The notes beneath the pieces were generated by a model that did not search any database, was not told where the DNA came from, and saw only the letters and a list, made by a program, of their open reading frames with translations. A stretch of 6,533 nucleotides of DNA from an uncultured Clostridia bacterium (lineage in GTDB: Bacteria; Bacillota; Clostridia; Christensenellales; Borkfalkiaceae): assembly GCA_947581885.1 (NCBI GenBank), contig CANPWF010000100.1, positions 1-6,533 on the forward strand. Reading direction: 5' to 3'. Below, one piece after another: positions 1 to 6,291 of this stretch. The position numbers and the translations under genes were made by a program. Numbering within the stretch: position 1 is the first letter of the stretch; each line of letters starts with the position of its first letter.

Positions 1-192
1 GGGAGCCGAGGGAGGGAGCGGACGGAGTACGCCACCCCCACCTCATCCTGAACGCAGTGAAGGGATCTCACCCAACTCCATACGTACATGCGTGTTGGGA
101 GCTGTGCGAGATTTCTCGACTGCGCTCGAAATGAGGTGAGAGCGGGGGAGCCGAGAGGGGAGGAGAAAGGGGCGGTGCGACTACCCCAGAGG
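1..192. repeat. Tandem repeat unit 1 (about 191-bp period)
   Basis: First unit of a tandem array; it may extend left of the window. It starts with the decamer GGGAGCCGAG (1-10), then AGCGGACGG (17-25), then an imperfect palindrome (39-138), a second copy of the decamer (146-155), and a module starting GGGGCGG (169-175) that runs up to the next unit. Anchors recur at a constant offset: decamer 1 to 193, decamer 146 to 337, GGGGCGG 169 to 361, decamer 193 to 383. The core 17-157 matches 209-348 with only two substitutions (A70/G261, C91/T282) and one extra G in the GGG at 62-64. No credible reading frame is present. The high identity of the core suggests a recent duplication, or homogenisation; the GGGGCGG module has diverged more. 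Confidence 0.85.
39..138. repeat. Long imperfect inverted repeat (hairpin 1)
   Basis: The arms 39-79 and 98-138 face each other around an 18-nt loop (80-97). The outer 8 bp, CACCTCAT/ATGAGGTG, pair perfectly. By hand alignment about 30 of 41 positions are Watson-Crick matches, and three more are G-T wobbles. The left arm carries the CATCCTGAACGCAGTGAAGG type of motif and the right arm, read on the minus strand, the related CATTTCGAGCGCAGTCGAGA motif. From memory, repeats of this general look (CCTGAGCGAAG / TTTCGAGCG...GTCGAGA near ATCTC) are scattered through genomes of several phyla as non-coding palindromes. The family assignment is recall, not a search result. It may be a REP- or MITE-like element. 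Confidence 0.75.
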
Positions 193-382
193 GGGAGCCG
201 AGAAGAGGAGCGGACGGAGTACGCCACCCCCACCTCATCCTGAACGCAGTGAAGGATCTCGCCCAACTCCATACGTACATGTGTGTTGGGAGCTGTGCGA
301 GATTTCTCGACTGCGCTCGAAATGAGGTGAGAGCGGGGGAGCCGAGAGAAAGAGAGCCGAGGGGCGGCGCGTCACCTAAAAG
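193..382. repeat. Tandem repeat unit 2 (about 191-bp period)
   Basis: Second unit of the array, with the same order of parts as unit 1: decamer (193-202), AGCGGACGG (209-217), palindrome (231-329), decamer (337-346), a degenerate decamer (AGAGCCGAG, 353-361) and the GGGGCGG module (361 onward). The module differs from that of unit 1, reading roughly GCGCGTCACCTAAAA instead of TGCGACTACCCCAGAG, so the palindrome core is better conserved than the linker. A third unit begins at 383 with the decamer but breaks off after a second near-decamer (395-403), just before the operon promoter. Confidence 0.83.
231..329. repeat. Long imperfect inverted repeat (hairpin 2)
   Basis: Second copy of the 100-bp palindrome, one base shorter because the GGG of copy 1 is GG here. 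The outer 8 bp CACCTCAT (231-238) and ATGAGGTG (322-329) are identical to those of copy 1. A261G swaps the base in the left arm to G, matching the corresponding base of the right-arm reverse complement (ATCTCG on both sides). Relative to copy 1 this copy is therefore slightly better paired at that position. Confidence 0.75.
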
Positions 383-404
383 GGGAGCCGAGAGGGGAGC
401 CGAA
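383..404. repeat. Partial third repeat start: two decamers
   Basis: GGGAGCCGAG occurs at 383-392 and again, ending in A instead of G, at 395-404. This is the 5' edge of what would be a third unit. The similarity stops here, and the sequence changes abruptly from GC-rich to AT-rich as the promoter region begins. Counting degenerate forms, the decamer occurs seven times between 1 and 404. Confidence 0.6.
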
Positions 405-436
405 AAGCGGAAATTTAACGGATTTTTCACAAACGG

Positions 437-465
437 TTGACAGAGCGAATAATGTAAAGTATAAT
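437..465 (+). promoter_or_regulatory. Consensus vegetative promoter for the glm operon
   Basis: The -35 hexamer TTGACA (437-442) and -10 hexamer TATAAT (460-465) are both perfect consensus and separated by exactly 17 bp (443-459). The surrounding DNA is AT-rich, in contrast to the repeat array and the genes. Transcription should start near 472, giving a leader of about 62 nt before the ATG at 534. No operator-like palindrome is visible across the promoter. This is the only strong promoter seen for the four-gene cluster. Confidence 0.9.
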
Positions 466-476
466 AATACTACATC

Positions 477-518
477 GTCCCATAAGAAGGTACGGGCAAC
501 GCGCCCGCGCGTAGGGGC
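477..518 (+). other. Possible structured 5' leader of the operon
   Basis: In the short leader, CGGGC (493-497) can pair with GCCCG (503-507) around a 5-nt loop. The flanking UAC (491-493) can pair with GUA (511-513) in an alternative or extended fold. An outer helix GUCCC (477-481) with GGGGC (514-518) has one G-U pair. The fold matches no riboswitch class I know and is too short for a glmS ribozyme. It may simply be a GC-rich leader. No good Shine-Dalgarno site lies 5-12 nt before the ATG at 534; the nearest purine run, AGGGG (513-517), is too far and would sit inside the outer helix. Confidence 0.3.
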
Positions 519-533
519 TTTACGGTAAACAAA

Positions 534-1202
534 ATGCGTCTCGCTGATTTGAAAACAGAAAACCTGTTCGACCTCGAACATTCCCTTCTCGGCGGGTATC
601 TCGGAAATTTCGTCTACCCGTGGGAAGCCCTTGCGGGGCTGTCTGCCGCCATTCTTTCTTTGGGAGAAACCCTTCCCGAGGAATACGAACGCCGCGGGAA
701 CGGGGTGTTCGTCCATAAGAACGCCCGCGTCGCGCCGACTGCCTTTTTGGGCGGGCCCTGCATCGTCTGCGAGGGGGCGGAGATCCGCCACTGTGCTTTT
801 ATCCGCGGCTCTGCGGTCGTGGGGGCGGGGGCGGTCGTCGGGAACTCCGTCGAGCTCAAAAACTGCGTCCTCTTCGACGGCGTGCAGGTTCCCCATTTCA
901 ACTATGTGGGCGACAGCATCTTGGGGCATCTCGCGCACATGGGGGCGGGGGCGGTGACTTCCAACATCAAGTCCGACCGCACCGACGTTACCATCCGTTT
1001 GGGGGAAGAGAAAATCGAGACGGGGCTTCGGAAGATGGGCGCGATGCTCGGCGACCGTGTGGAAGTGGGCTGCAACAGCGTTCTCAACCCCGGCACGGTC
1101 ATCGGGAAGCGAACGAGCGTCTATCCGCTCTCCTCTCTGCGCGGGGCGTATCCCGCCGACTGCATCGTAAAGGACGGCGGCAACGTCGTTCGGCGCGTAT
1201 AA
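534..1202 (+). CDS. Stand-alone GlmU-acetyltransferase-like left-handed beta-helix protein
   Basis: A 222-residue cytoplasmic protein. Residues 1-55 hold a short leader domain ending in YPWEAL and a helix; residues 58-205 are hexapeptide repeats typical of a left-handed beta-helix acyltransferase. It resembles the C-terminal half of GlmU and archaeal sugar-1-phosphate acetyltransferases and lacks the N-terminal nucleotidyltransferase domain (no LAAGxGTRM motif). Counting from the motif VPHFNYVGD, R91, K109, H121, Y124 and N144 fall at the same spacing as E. coli GlmU R333, K351, H363 (the proposed catalytic base), Y366 and N386, as I recall them. N377 of E. coli corresponds to H135. The predicted role is acetyl-CoA-dependent conversion of glucosamine-1-P to GlcNAc-1-P, consistent with glmM and glmS downstream. 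Such proteins are often labelled 'UDP-GlcNAc pyrophosphorylase', which the missing domain does not support. The ATG at 534 is the only start after the in-frame stop at 483, despite a weak ribosome site. Substrate specificity is inferred. Confidence 0.85.
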   Translation: MRLADLKTENLFDLEHSLLGGYLGNFVYPWEALAGLSAAILSLGETLPEEYERRGNGVFVHKNARVAPTAFLGGPCIVCEGAEIRHCAFIRGSAVVGAGAVVGNSVELKNCVLFDGVQVPHFNYVGDSILGHLAHMGAGAVTSNIKSDRTDVTIRLGEEKIETGLRKMGAMLGDRVEVGCNSVLNPGTVIGKRTSVYPLSSLRGAYPADCIVKDGGNVVRRV

Positions 1203-1224
1203 CATCAATATTCGGGAGTAGTTC

Positions 1225-2589
1225 ATGGGAAAATATTTCGGAACGGACGGCTTCCGCGGGGAAGCGAACGTCACCCTCACCGCCGATCATGCCTATGACG
1301 TAGGTCGGTTCCTCGGTTGGTATCTCGGCAAGAAGAATGCCCGTGCGGCGCGGGTCGTCGTCGGGAAAGATACCCGCCTTTCGAGCTACATGCTCGAATA
1401 CGCCCTCACGGCGGGGCTCGCGGCGTCGGGCGCGGAGGTGTGCATGATGCACGTCACGCCCACCCCTTCCGTCTCCTACATCACCCGCACCGACAGGTTC
1501 GATTGCGGCGTGATGATCTCGGCGAGCCATAATCCCTTCGAGGACAACGGCATCAAGCTCCTGAACGGGGAAGGGGAGAAGGCGGACGACGAGCTCATCG
1601 CCCGCGTCGAAGAATATCTCGACGCGAAGGCGGCGGGCAAGGCAAAGGAACTTCCCTTCGCGCAGGGCGAAAAGGTGGGAAGGATCGTCGACTATTCCTC
1701 GGGCAGAAACCGCTATATCGGGTATCTTATTTCCCTCGGCATGTACTCCTTCCGCGGCGTGAAGGTGGGGCTCGACTGCGCGAACGGCGCGACTTGGAAC
1801 ATCGCCCGCTCGGTGTTCGAAGCCCTCGGCGCGACGACGTATGTCATCGGCGCGGAGCCCGACGGCACCAACATCAACCGCGGCGTGGGCTCCACCCATA
1901 TCGAGGCTTTGCAGCAGTTCGTCGTCGAAAAGGGGTTGGATATCGGATTCGCCTACGACGGCGACGCCGATCGGTGCCTCTGCGTCGACGAGCAGGGGCG
2001 GGTGCTCACAGGCGACCATATCCTCCTTCTCTATGCAAAATACATGAAGAACCGCGGCAAACTCATCACGAACACCGTCGTCACGACGGTGATGAGCAAC
2101 CTCGGATTGTATCGCGCCCTCGAAGCGGAGGGCATCGACTACGCCCAGACCGCCGTCGGCGACAAATACGTCTATGAATACATGAAACAGCACGGCAGCC
2201 GTATCGGGGGAGAGCAGTCGGGGCATATCATCTTCTCCAAATATGCGACGACGGGCGACGGGATCTTAACGAGCCTCAAAGTCATGGAAGCGATGCTCGC
2301 CCAAAAGACGACGGCAAGCAAGCTCCACGACCTTCTCACCCTCTATCCGCAGACGCTCATCAACGTAAAGGTGAAGGATAAGGCTTCGGCGGAGAAGGAC
2401 GAAGGGGTTCTTTCCGCCATCAAAGAGGTGGAAGAACAGCTCGGCAGCAACGGCAGGGTGCTGGTGCGAGGCTCGGGCACGGAGCCCGTCGTCCGCGTGA
2501 TGGTGGAAGCTCCCTCCGAAAAGGACGGCAAGAAATACGCGGCAAAGGTTGCGGCGGCGATTACCGCTTCGCAAAAACAGAAGAAATAG
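1225..2589 (+). CDS. glmM: Phosphoglucosamine mutase GlmM
   Basis: A 454-residue cytoplasmic enzyme, close to the usual length of about 445-450. It interconverts glucosamine-6-P and glucosamine-1-P, the second step from fructose-6-P to UDP-GlcNAc. It is an alpha-D-phosphohexomutase with all four landmarks. The N-terminal FGTDGFRG (5-12) is followed by the phosphoserine loop ISASHNP (98-104), with S101 as the phosphate-carrying serine. The metal-binding loop is DGDADR (245-250; D245, D247, D249). The sugar-binding GGEQSGH (328-334) and the phosphate-binding RGSGTEP (415-421) complete the set. The GEQSGH form and the overall length favour GlmM over phosphomannomutase/phosphoglucomutase. The start is supported by GGGAG at 1214-1218, 6 nt before the ATG. 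It lies 22 nt after the acetyltransferase-like gene and 8 nt before glmS. In this family the serine must be phosphorylated for activity. The lysine-rich C-terminal tail (about 447-454) looks unstructured. Confidence 0.96.
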   Translation: MGKYFGTDGFRGEANVTLTADHAYDVGRFLGWYLGKKNARAARVVVGKDTRLSSYMLEYALTAGLAASGAEVCMMHVTPTPSVSYITRTDRFDCGVMISASHNPFEDNGIKLLNGEGEKADDELIARVEEYLDAKAAGKAKELPFAQGEKVGRIVDYSSGRNRYIGYLISLGMYSFRGVKVGLDCANGATWNIARSVFEALGATTYVIGAEPDGTNINRGVGSTHIEALQQFVVEKGLDIGFAYDGDADRCLCVDEQGRVLTGDHILLLYAKYMKNRGKLITNTVVTTVMSNLGLYRALEAEGIDYAQTAVGDKYVYEYMKQHGSRIGGEQSGHIIFSKYATTGDGILTSLKVMEAMLAQKTTASKLHDLLTLYPQTLINVKVKDKASAEKDEGVLSAIKEVEEQLGSNGRVLVRGSGTEPVVRVMVEAPSEKDGKKYAAKVAAAITASQKQKK

Positions 2590-2593
2590 GGGA
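2589..2593 (+). promoter_or_regulatory. Shine-Dalgarno site of glmS inside the glmM stop
   Basis: GGGGA sits 4 nt before the glmS ATG (2598), and its first G is the last base of the glmM TAG stop. The two genes are therefore likely translationally coupled. The 8-nt gap leaves no room for the glmS ribozyme that lies between these genes in many Bacillota. Confidence 0.75.
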
Positions 2594-2597
2594 CATC

Positions 2598-4403
2598 ATG
2601 TGCGGCATCGTCGGCTATATCGGTAAACAGCAGGCGGCTCCCATCCTCTTGGAGGGGCTGAAAAAACTCGAATACAGGGGATATGATTCGGCAGGGGTCG
2701 CCGTGCGCGACGGGGCGAAATCTATCCAAGTGGTCAAAGCGAAGGGGAAACTCTCCGTTCTCGCCCAAAAGACGGAGGACGGGAAAGCCCTATATGGAAC
2801 GTGCGGCATCGGGCACACCCGCTGGGCGACGCACGGCGAGCCCGATGAGCGCAACGCCCATCCCCACAGGAGCACGGACGGTTCGGTCGCCGTCGTGCAC
2901 AACGGTATTCTCGAAAATTACAGGGAACTCCGCGAAGAACTCAAAGACTGCGGATACACATTCGCCTCGCAGACGGATACCGAAGTCATCGCCAACCTCA
3001 TCGATTTCTATCTCAAACGGGATCGGAAGGGGGCGGCGGAAGCCATTTCCCGCTTTATGGAACGGGCGCGGGGGTCCTATGCGATCGCGGTGATGTTCGA
3101 AGAATTTGCAGGCGAGCTCTACCTCGCCCGCAAGGATAGTCCCATGATCGTCGGCGAAGGGGAAGGGGAGATGTTCGTCGCCTCGGATGCGGCAGCCATT
3201 CTCCGCCATACGCGCAAGGTGTATTTTGTAGACGATTTCACCCTCGCCTGCGTTCGTGCGGACGGCGTTCGCTTCTTCGATATCAGCGGGAACCCCATTC
3301 CCAAGGAATATCAGCTCCTCGATATCGACGCGGAGGCGGCGGGCAAGGGCGGCTACGAGCACTTCATGCGGAAGGAGATCTACGAGCAGCCCCGCGCCGT
3401 CTCGGATACCCTTTCCCACTACATCAAAGAGGGGGATATCGACCTCGGAATTTCGCTTCATGGCGTAAAGCAGATCACCGTCGTTGCGTGCGGATCGGCA
3501 TACCATGTCGGCGTTACGCTGCAATATGCGATCGAAAAGCTTGCCCGCATCCCCGTACGGGTGGAGCTCGCTTCCGAGTTCCGCTATCGGGATCCCATCC
3601 TCGGGGAAGGGACGCTCGTCGTCGCCGTCAGTCAGTCGGGCGAAACGGCGGATACCCTCGCCGCGGTGCGGGAAGCGAAGAAGCGGGGCGCGCGCACGCT
3701 CGGCATCGTCAACGTGCTCGGCTCTTCCGTCGCCCGTGAGGCGGACGACGTGCTCTACACCTATGCGGGGCCCGAGATCGCCGTCGCCACCACCAAGGCG
3801 TACAGCGCACAGCTCGCGCTCGGCTACCTCGTCGCGCTCGTCCTCGGCAAAAATAACAAAACGCTTTCGGAGGAACAATTCGCCCGCTATGTTTCCGCCC
3901 TTCAAGAGCTCCCTTCGAAGATCGAGGAGACCCTTCGGTCGGAGAGCGAGATCAAGGCGTTTGCGGCGCGGCATGCGGACGTGCACGACGTGTTCATGAT
4001 CGGGCGGGGGATCGACTACGCCGTCTGCATGGAGGGCGCACTCAAACTCAAAGAGGTCAGCTACGTGCATACCGAAGCGTATGCCGCGGGCGAACTCAAA
4101 CACGGTACCATCAGTCTCGTCGAGGAAGGAACGCTCGTCCTCGGCGTGCTCACCCAAAGCGGGGTATTCGAAAAGACGGCGAGCAACTTGGAAGAGACAT
4201 CGTCGCGGGGCGCGATCGTCGCCACCGTCGGGACGAAAAAGCTGTGCGAAGGGCAATTCTTCCCGATTCCCGAGACGGAAGAACCTTTTGCCGCGAGCCT
4301 TGCCGTCCTCCCGCTTCAACTCCTTGCCTATCACATCAGCGTCTGCCGCGGATTGGATGTCGATAAGCCGAGGAATCTCGCCAAGAGCGTCACTGTGGAG
4401 TAA
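2598..4403 (+). CDS. glmS: Glutamine-fructose-6-phosphate aminotransferase (isomerizing)
   Basis: A 601-residue cytoplasmic enzyme of normal family length (about 600-610). It makes glucosamine-6-P from fructose-6-P and glutamine, the committed step of amino-sugar synthesis. The N-terminal class-II glutaminase domain (about 1-235) begins MCGIVGYIG; after Met removal the cysteine is the nucleophile. It also shows RWATHG (75-80), the oxyanion-hole N102-G103, and TDTE (126-129). Two SIS sugar-isomerase domains follow. SIS1 has ACGSAYH (297-303), the phosphate-binding SQSGETADT (345-353) and TTKAYSAQ (398-405). SIS2 has LKLKEVSY (482-489) and EAYAAGELKHG (493-503). The C-terminal tail PRNLAKSVTVE carries the lysine (K596) that, in the family, forms a Schiff base with the open sugar. 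It follows glmM by 8 nt and precedes the dehydratase gene by 4 nt. In many Bacillota glmS is controlled by a glucosamine-6-P ribozyme; none is seen here, so control is probably at the operon promoter or on the enzyme. Confidence 0.97.
   Translation: MCGIVGYIGKQQAAPILLEGLKKLEYRGYDSAGVAVRDGAKSIQVVKAKGKLSVLAQKTEDGKALYGTCGIGHTRWATHGEPDERNAHPHRSTDGSVAVVHNGILENYRELREELKDCGYTFASQTDTEVIANLIDFYLKRDRKGAAEAISRFMERARGSYAIAVMFEEFAGELYLARKDSPMIVGEGEGEMFVASDAAAILRHTRKVYFVDDFTLACVRADGVRFFDISGNPIPKEYQLLDIDAEAAGKGGYEHFMRKEIYEQPRAVSDTLSHYIKEGDIDLGISLHGVKQITVVACGSAYHVGVTLQYAIEKLARIPVRVELASEFRYRDPILGEGTLVVAVSQSGETADTLAAVREAKKRGARTLGIVNVLGSSVAREADDVLYTYAGPEIAVATTKAYSAQLALGYLVALVLGKNNKTLSEEQFARYVSALQELPSKIEETLRSESEIKAFAARHADVHDVFMIGRGIDYAVCMEGALKLKEVSYVHTEAYAAGELKHGTISLVEEGTLVLGVLTQSGVFEKTASNLEETSSRGAIVATVGTKKLCEGQFFPIPETEEPFAASLAVLPLQLLAYHISVCRGLDVDKPRNLAKSVTVE
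4397..4400 (+). promoter_or_regulatory. Shine-Dalgarno site that fixes the dehydratase start
   Basis: GGAG lies within the last codons of glmS, directly before its TAA stop (4401-4403) and 7 nt before the ATG at 4408. This spacing supports 4408 over the in-frame upstream ATG at 4081. The extra stretch from 4081 would be an arginine/serine-rich out-of-frame reading of glmS. Confidence 0.75.
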
Positions 4404-4407
4404 CCCA

Positions 4408-6273
4408 ATGAAACACCTAAGACCCAATCCCATCCGACCTTTCCGTTTGCGCGTCATCCTGTTGTTCGCGTTGATCGACCTTTTATCGATCGTCGCGGCG
4501 ATGGCTCTCGCGCTCGTTTCGACTTCGCCCGATCACACCATCGAGTTCAAGATCGAACTCCTGTATTGGTTCCTGCTCAACATCGGGCTCGTCTATGTGA
4601 GCTTCATCGCTCTCAGGGTTTACAGCATCAGCACAGGTTCGGTCGGGATCCTCGACTCCGTCAAACTGTATGTGGCAGTCGTCATCATCTGTCTTGGGAA
4701 CATCGTATTCGCTTGGTCGACGGGGGCGAGGTATGTCTCCCCGCTCACCTGCCTCATCTATTCCATTCTGCTCGCCAACTTCTTCCTGTTGAGCCGCTTT
4801 GCGCGGAGGCTTTCGAGGACCTTCCGCTACATGATCCGCCGCTACAACGGCGATTGGGTGCGCGTCATGGTGGTGGGCGGCGGCAACGCGGGGGGCGAAC
4901 TCATCCGCGAGATGCAGTCCACCGATAAGATCCGCTACCTTCCCGTCTGCGTCGTCGACGACGACCTCAACAAACAGGGCAATACGGTGGGGGATGTCAA
5001 GATCGCGGGGACTTCCAAGGACATTCCCGACCTCGTGGAGAAATTCCATGTCAGCGAGATCCTCATCGCGATGCCCTCCGTCTCCAAAAAGGAGATCGCC
5101 CGCATCGTCAACATCTGCAAAGTCACTTCCTGCAAAGTGAAAATTTTGCCGGGGCTGTATCAGCTTGCGAGCGGCGAGGCGAGCGTTTCCCAACTGCGCG
5201 AAGTGGAGGTGAGCGACCTCCTCGGGCGGGAACAGGTGCGCGTCAATCTCGAAGAGATCACGGGCTATATCGAGGGAAAGACGGTGCTCGTCACGGGCGG
5301 CGGCGGGAGTATCGGGAGCGAGCTCTGCCGTCAGATCGTGGTGGCAGGCAAGCCCGCACGCCTCGTCATCGTCGATATCTATGAGAACAACGCCTACGAC
5401 ATCGAGCAGGAACTCCGTCGGCACTTCCCCAAACTCGACCTCGTCGTGCTCATCGCGAGCGTGCGCGATGCCGTCCGCATGGAGGATATCTTCGCCACCT
5501 ACCGCCCCGACATCGTGTTCAACGCCGCGGCGCACAAGCACGTTCCTCTCATGGAGACAAGCCCCAACGAGGCGGTGAAGAACAACGTGTTCGGCACCCT
5601 CAACTGCGCGAGACTCGCCGATAAGTACAAGGTAAAGACGTTCGTGCAGATCAGTACGGACAAGGCGGTGAACCCCACCAACGTCATGGGGACGACCAAG
5701 CGCATCTGCGAGATGATCGTTCAGACCATCGGCAGACATTCCAAGAATACGAATTTTGTTGCGGTGCGCTTCGGGAACGTGCTCGGCTCCAACGGCTCGG
5801 TCATCCCGCTCTTCAAACGGCAGATCGCCGAAGGGGGGCCCGTCACCGTCACCGACCCCAACATCATCCGCTATTTCATGACCATTCCCGAGGCGGTGCT
5901 TCTCGTCATGCAGGCGGGCGCGTACGCCAAGGGCGGGCAGATCTTCGTGCTCGACATGGGCGAACCCGTCAAAATTTACGACCTCGCCGTCAACCTCATC
6001 CGTCTTTCGGGCTTGGAACCGGGGGTCGATATCGAGATCCGCTGCACGGGGCTTCGTCCCGGGGAAAAACTGTACGAGGAACGCCTCATGGACGAAGAGG
6101 GGTTGCAGACGACGGCGCACGGGCTCATCAGCGTCGCCCGCCCCATCGACTTGGACGAAACGTTCCTTTGGGACATGCTCAACGAACTCAACGACGCGGT
6201 GCACAGCGAAACGCGGGATATCCGTTCCCTCCTGCAAAAGATCGTTCCCACCTATCATTATAATAAGGAATAA
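4408..6273 (+). CDS. Membrane-bound nucleotide-sugar 4,6-dehydratase (CapD/WbpM/PglF type)
   Basis: A 621-residue inner-membrane protein, typical of the long 'polysaccharide biosynthesis protein' family (about 600-650). Four membrane segments are visible (about 13-37, 51-73, 86-104, 112-131). A first Rossmann-like, CoA-binding-type domain starts VMVVGGGNAGGE (153-164). The catalytic extended short-chain dehydrogenase domain starts VLVTGGGGSIGSE (293-305), with NAAAHKHVP (372-380) and ISTDKAVNPTNVMGTTK (415-431). The active site has Met (M427) where soluble FlaA1/PseB relatives have Tyr, giving the Ser-Met-Lys form (likely S416, M427, K431) known from WbpM and its large membrane relatives. The expected reaction is NAD+-assisted removal of water from UDP-GlcNAc to the 4-keto-6-deoxy sugar, en route to bacillosamine-, QuiNAc- or FucNAc-type residues of capsule, cell-wall glycan or glycoproteins. 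The exact product cannot be read from sequence. It lies 4 nt after glmS, tying it to supply of its likely substrate. It ends 18 nt before the terminator hairpin. Confidence 0.92.
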   Translation: MKHLRPNPIRPFRLRVILLFALIDLLSIVAAMALALVSTSPDHTIEFKIELLYWFLLNIGLVYVSFIALRVYSISTGSVGILDSVKLYVAVVIICLGNIVFAWSTGARYVSPLTCLIYSILLANFFLLSRFARRLSRTFRYMIRRYNGDWVRVMVVGGGNAGGELIREMQSTDKIRYLPVCVVDDDLNKQGNTVGDVKIAGTSKDIPDLVEKFHVSEILIAMPSVSKKEIARIVNICKVTSCKVKILPGLYQLASGEASVSQLREVEVSDLLGREQVRVNLEEITGYIEGKTVLVTGGGGSIGSELCRQIVVAGKPARLVIVDIYENNAYDIEQELRRHFPKLDLVVLIASVRDAVRMEDIFATYRPDIVFNAAAHKHVPLMETSPNEAVKNNVFGTLNCARLADKYKVKTFVQISTDKAVNPTNVMGTTKRICEMIVQTIGRHSKNTNFVAVRFGNVLGSNGSVIPLFKRQIAEGGPVTVTDPNIIRYFMTIPEAVLLVMQAGAYAKGGQIFVLDMGEPVKIYDLAVNLIRLSGLEPGVDIEIRCTGLRPGEKLYEERLMDEEGLQTTAHGLISVARPIDLDETFLWDMLNELNDAVHSETRDIRSLLQKIVPTYHYNKE

Positions 6274-6291
6274 AGAGGAACTTTTTCCGTT

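Noticed and set aside
1..404. A CRISPR array.
   Set aside because: The repeats are about 155 bp long with a 191-bp period and have only two copies. The linkers are related to each other rather than unique spacers.
68..430. A 120-codon minus-strand frame and a 63-codon plus-strand frame (249-440) inside the repeat array.
   Set aside because: Both are translations of the repeats themselves. The same peptide-like stretches recur because the DNA recurs, and neither has a ribosome site or a known domain.
405..436. A terminator for an upstream gene (CCG/CGG and A/T runs at about 401-427).
   Set aside because: Only a 3-bp stem and a weak A/T pairing can be formed; no GC-rich stem precedes the T run.
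4081..4407. A 109-codon N-terminal extension of the dehydratase starting at 4081.
   Set aside because: The stretch overlaps the end of glmS out of frame and is Arg/Ser-rich. The ATG at 4408 has a well-placed GGAG, and its N-terminus begins with a basic segment leading into a membrane helix, as in the family.
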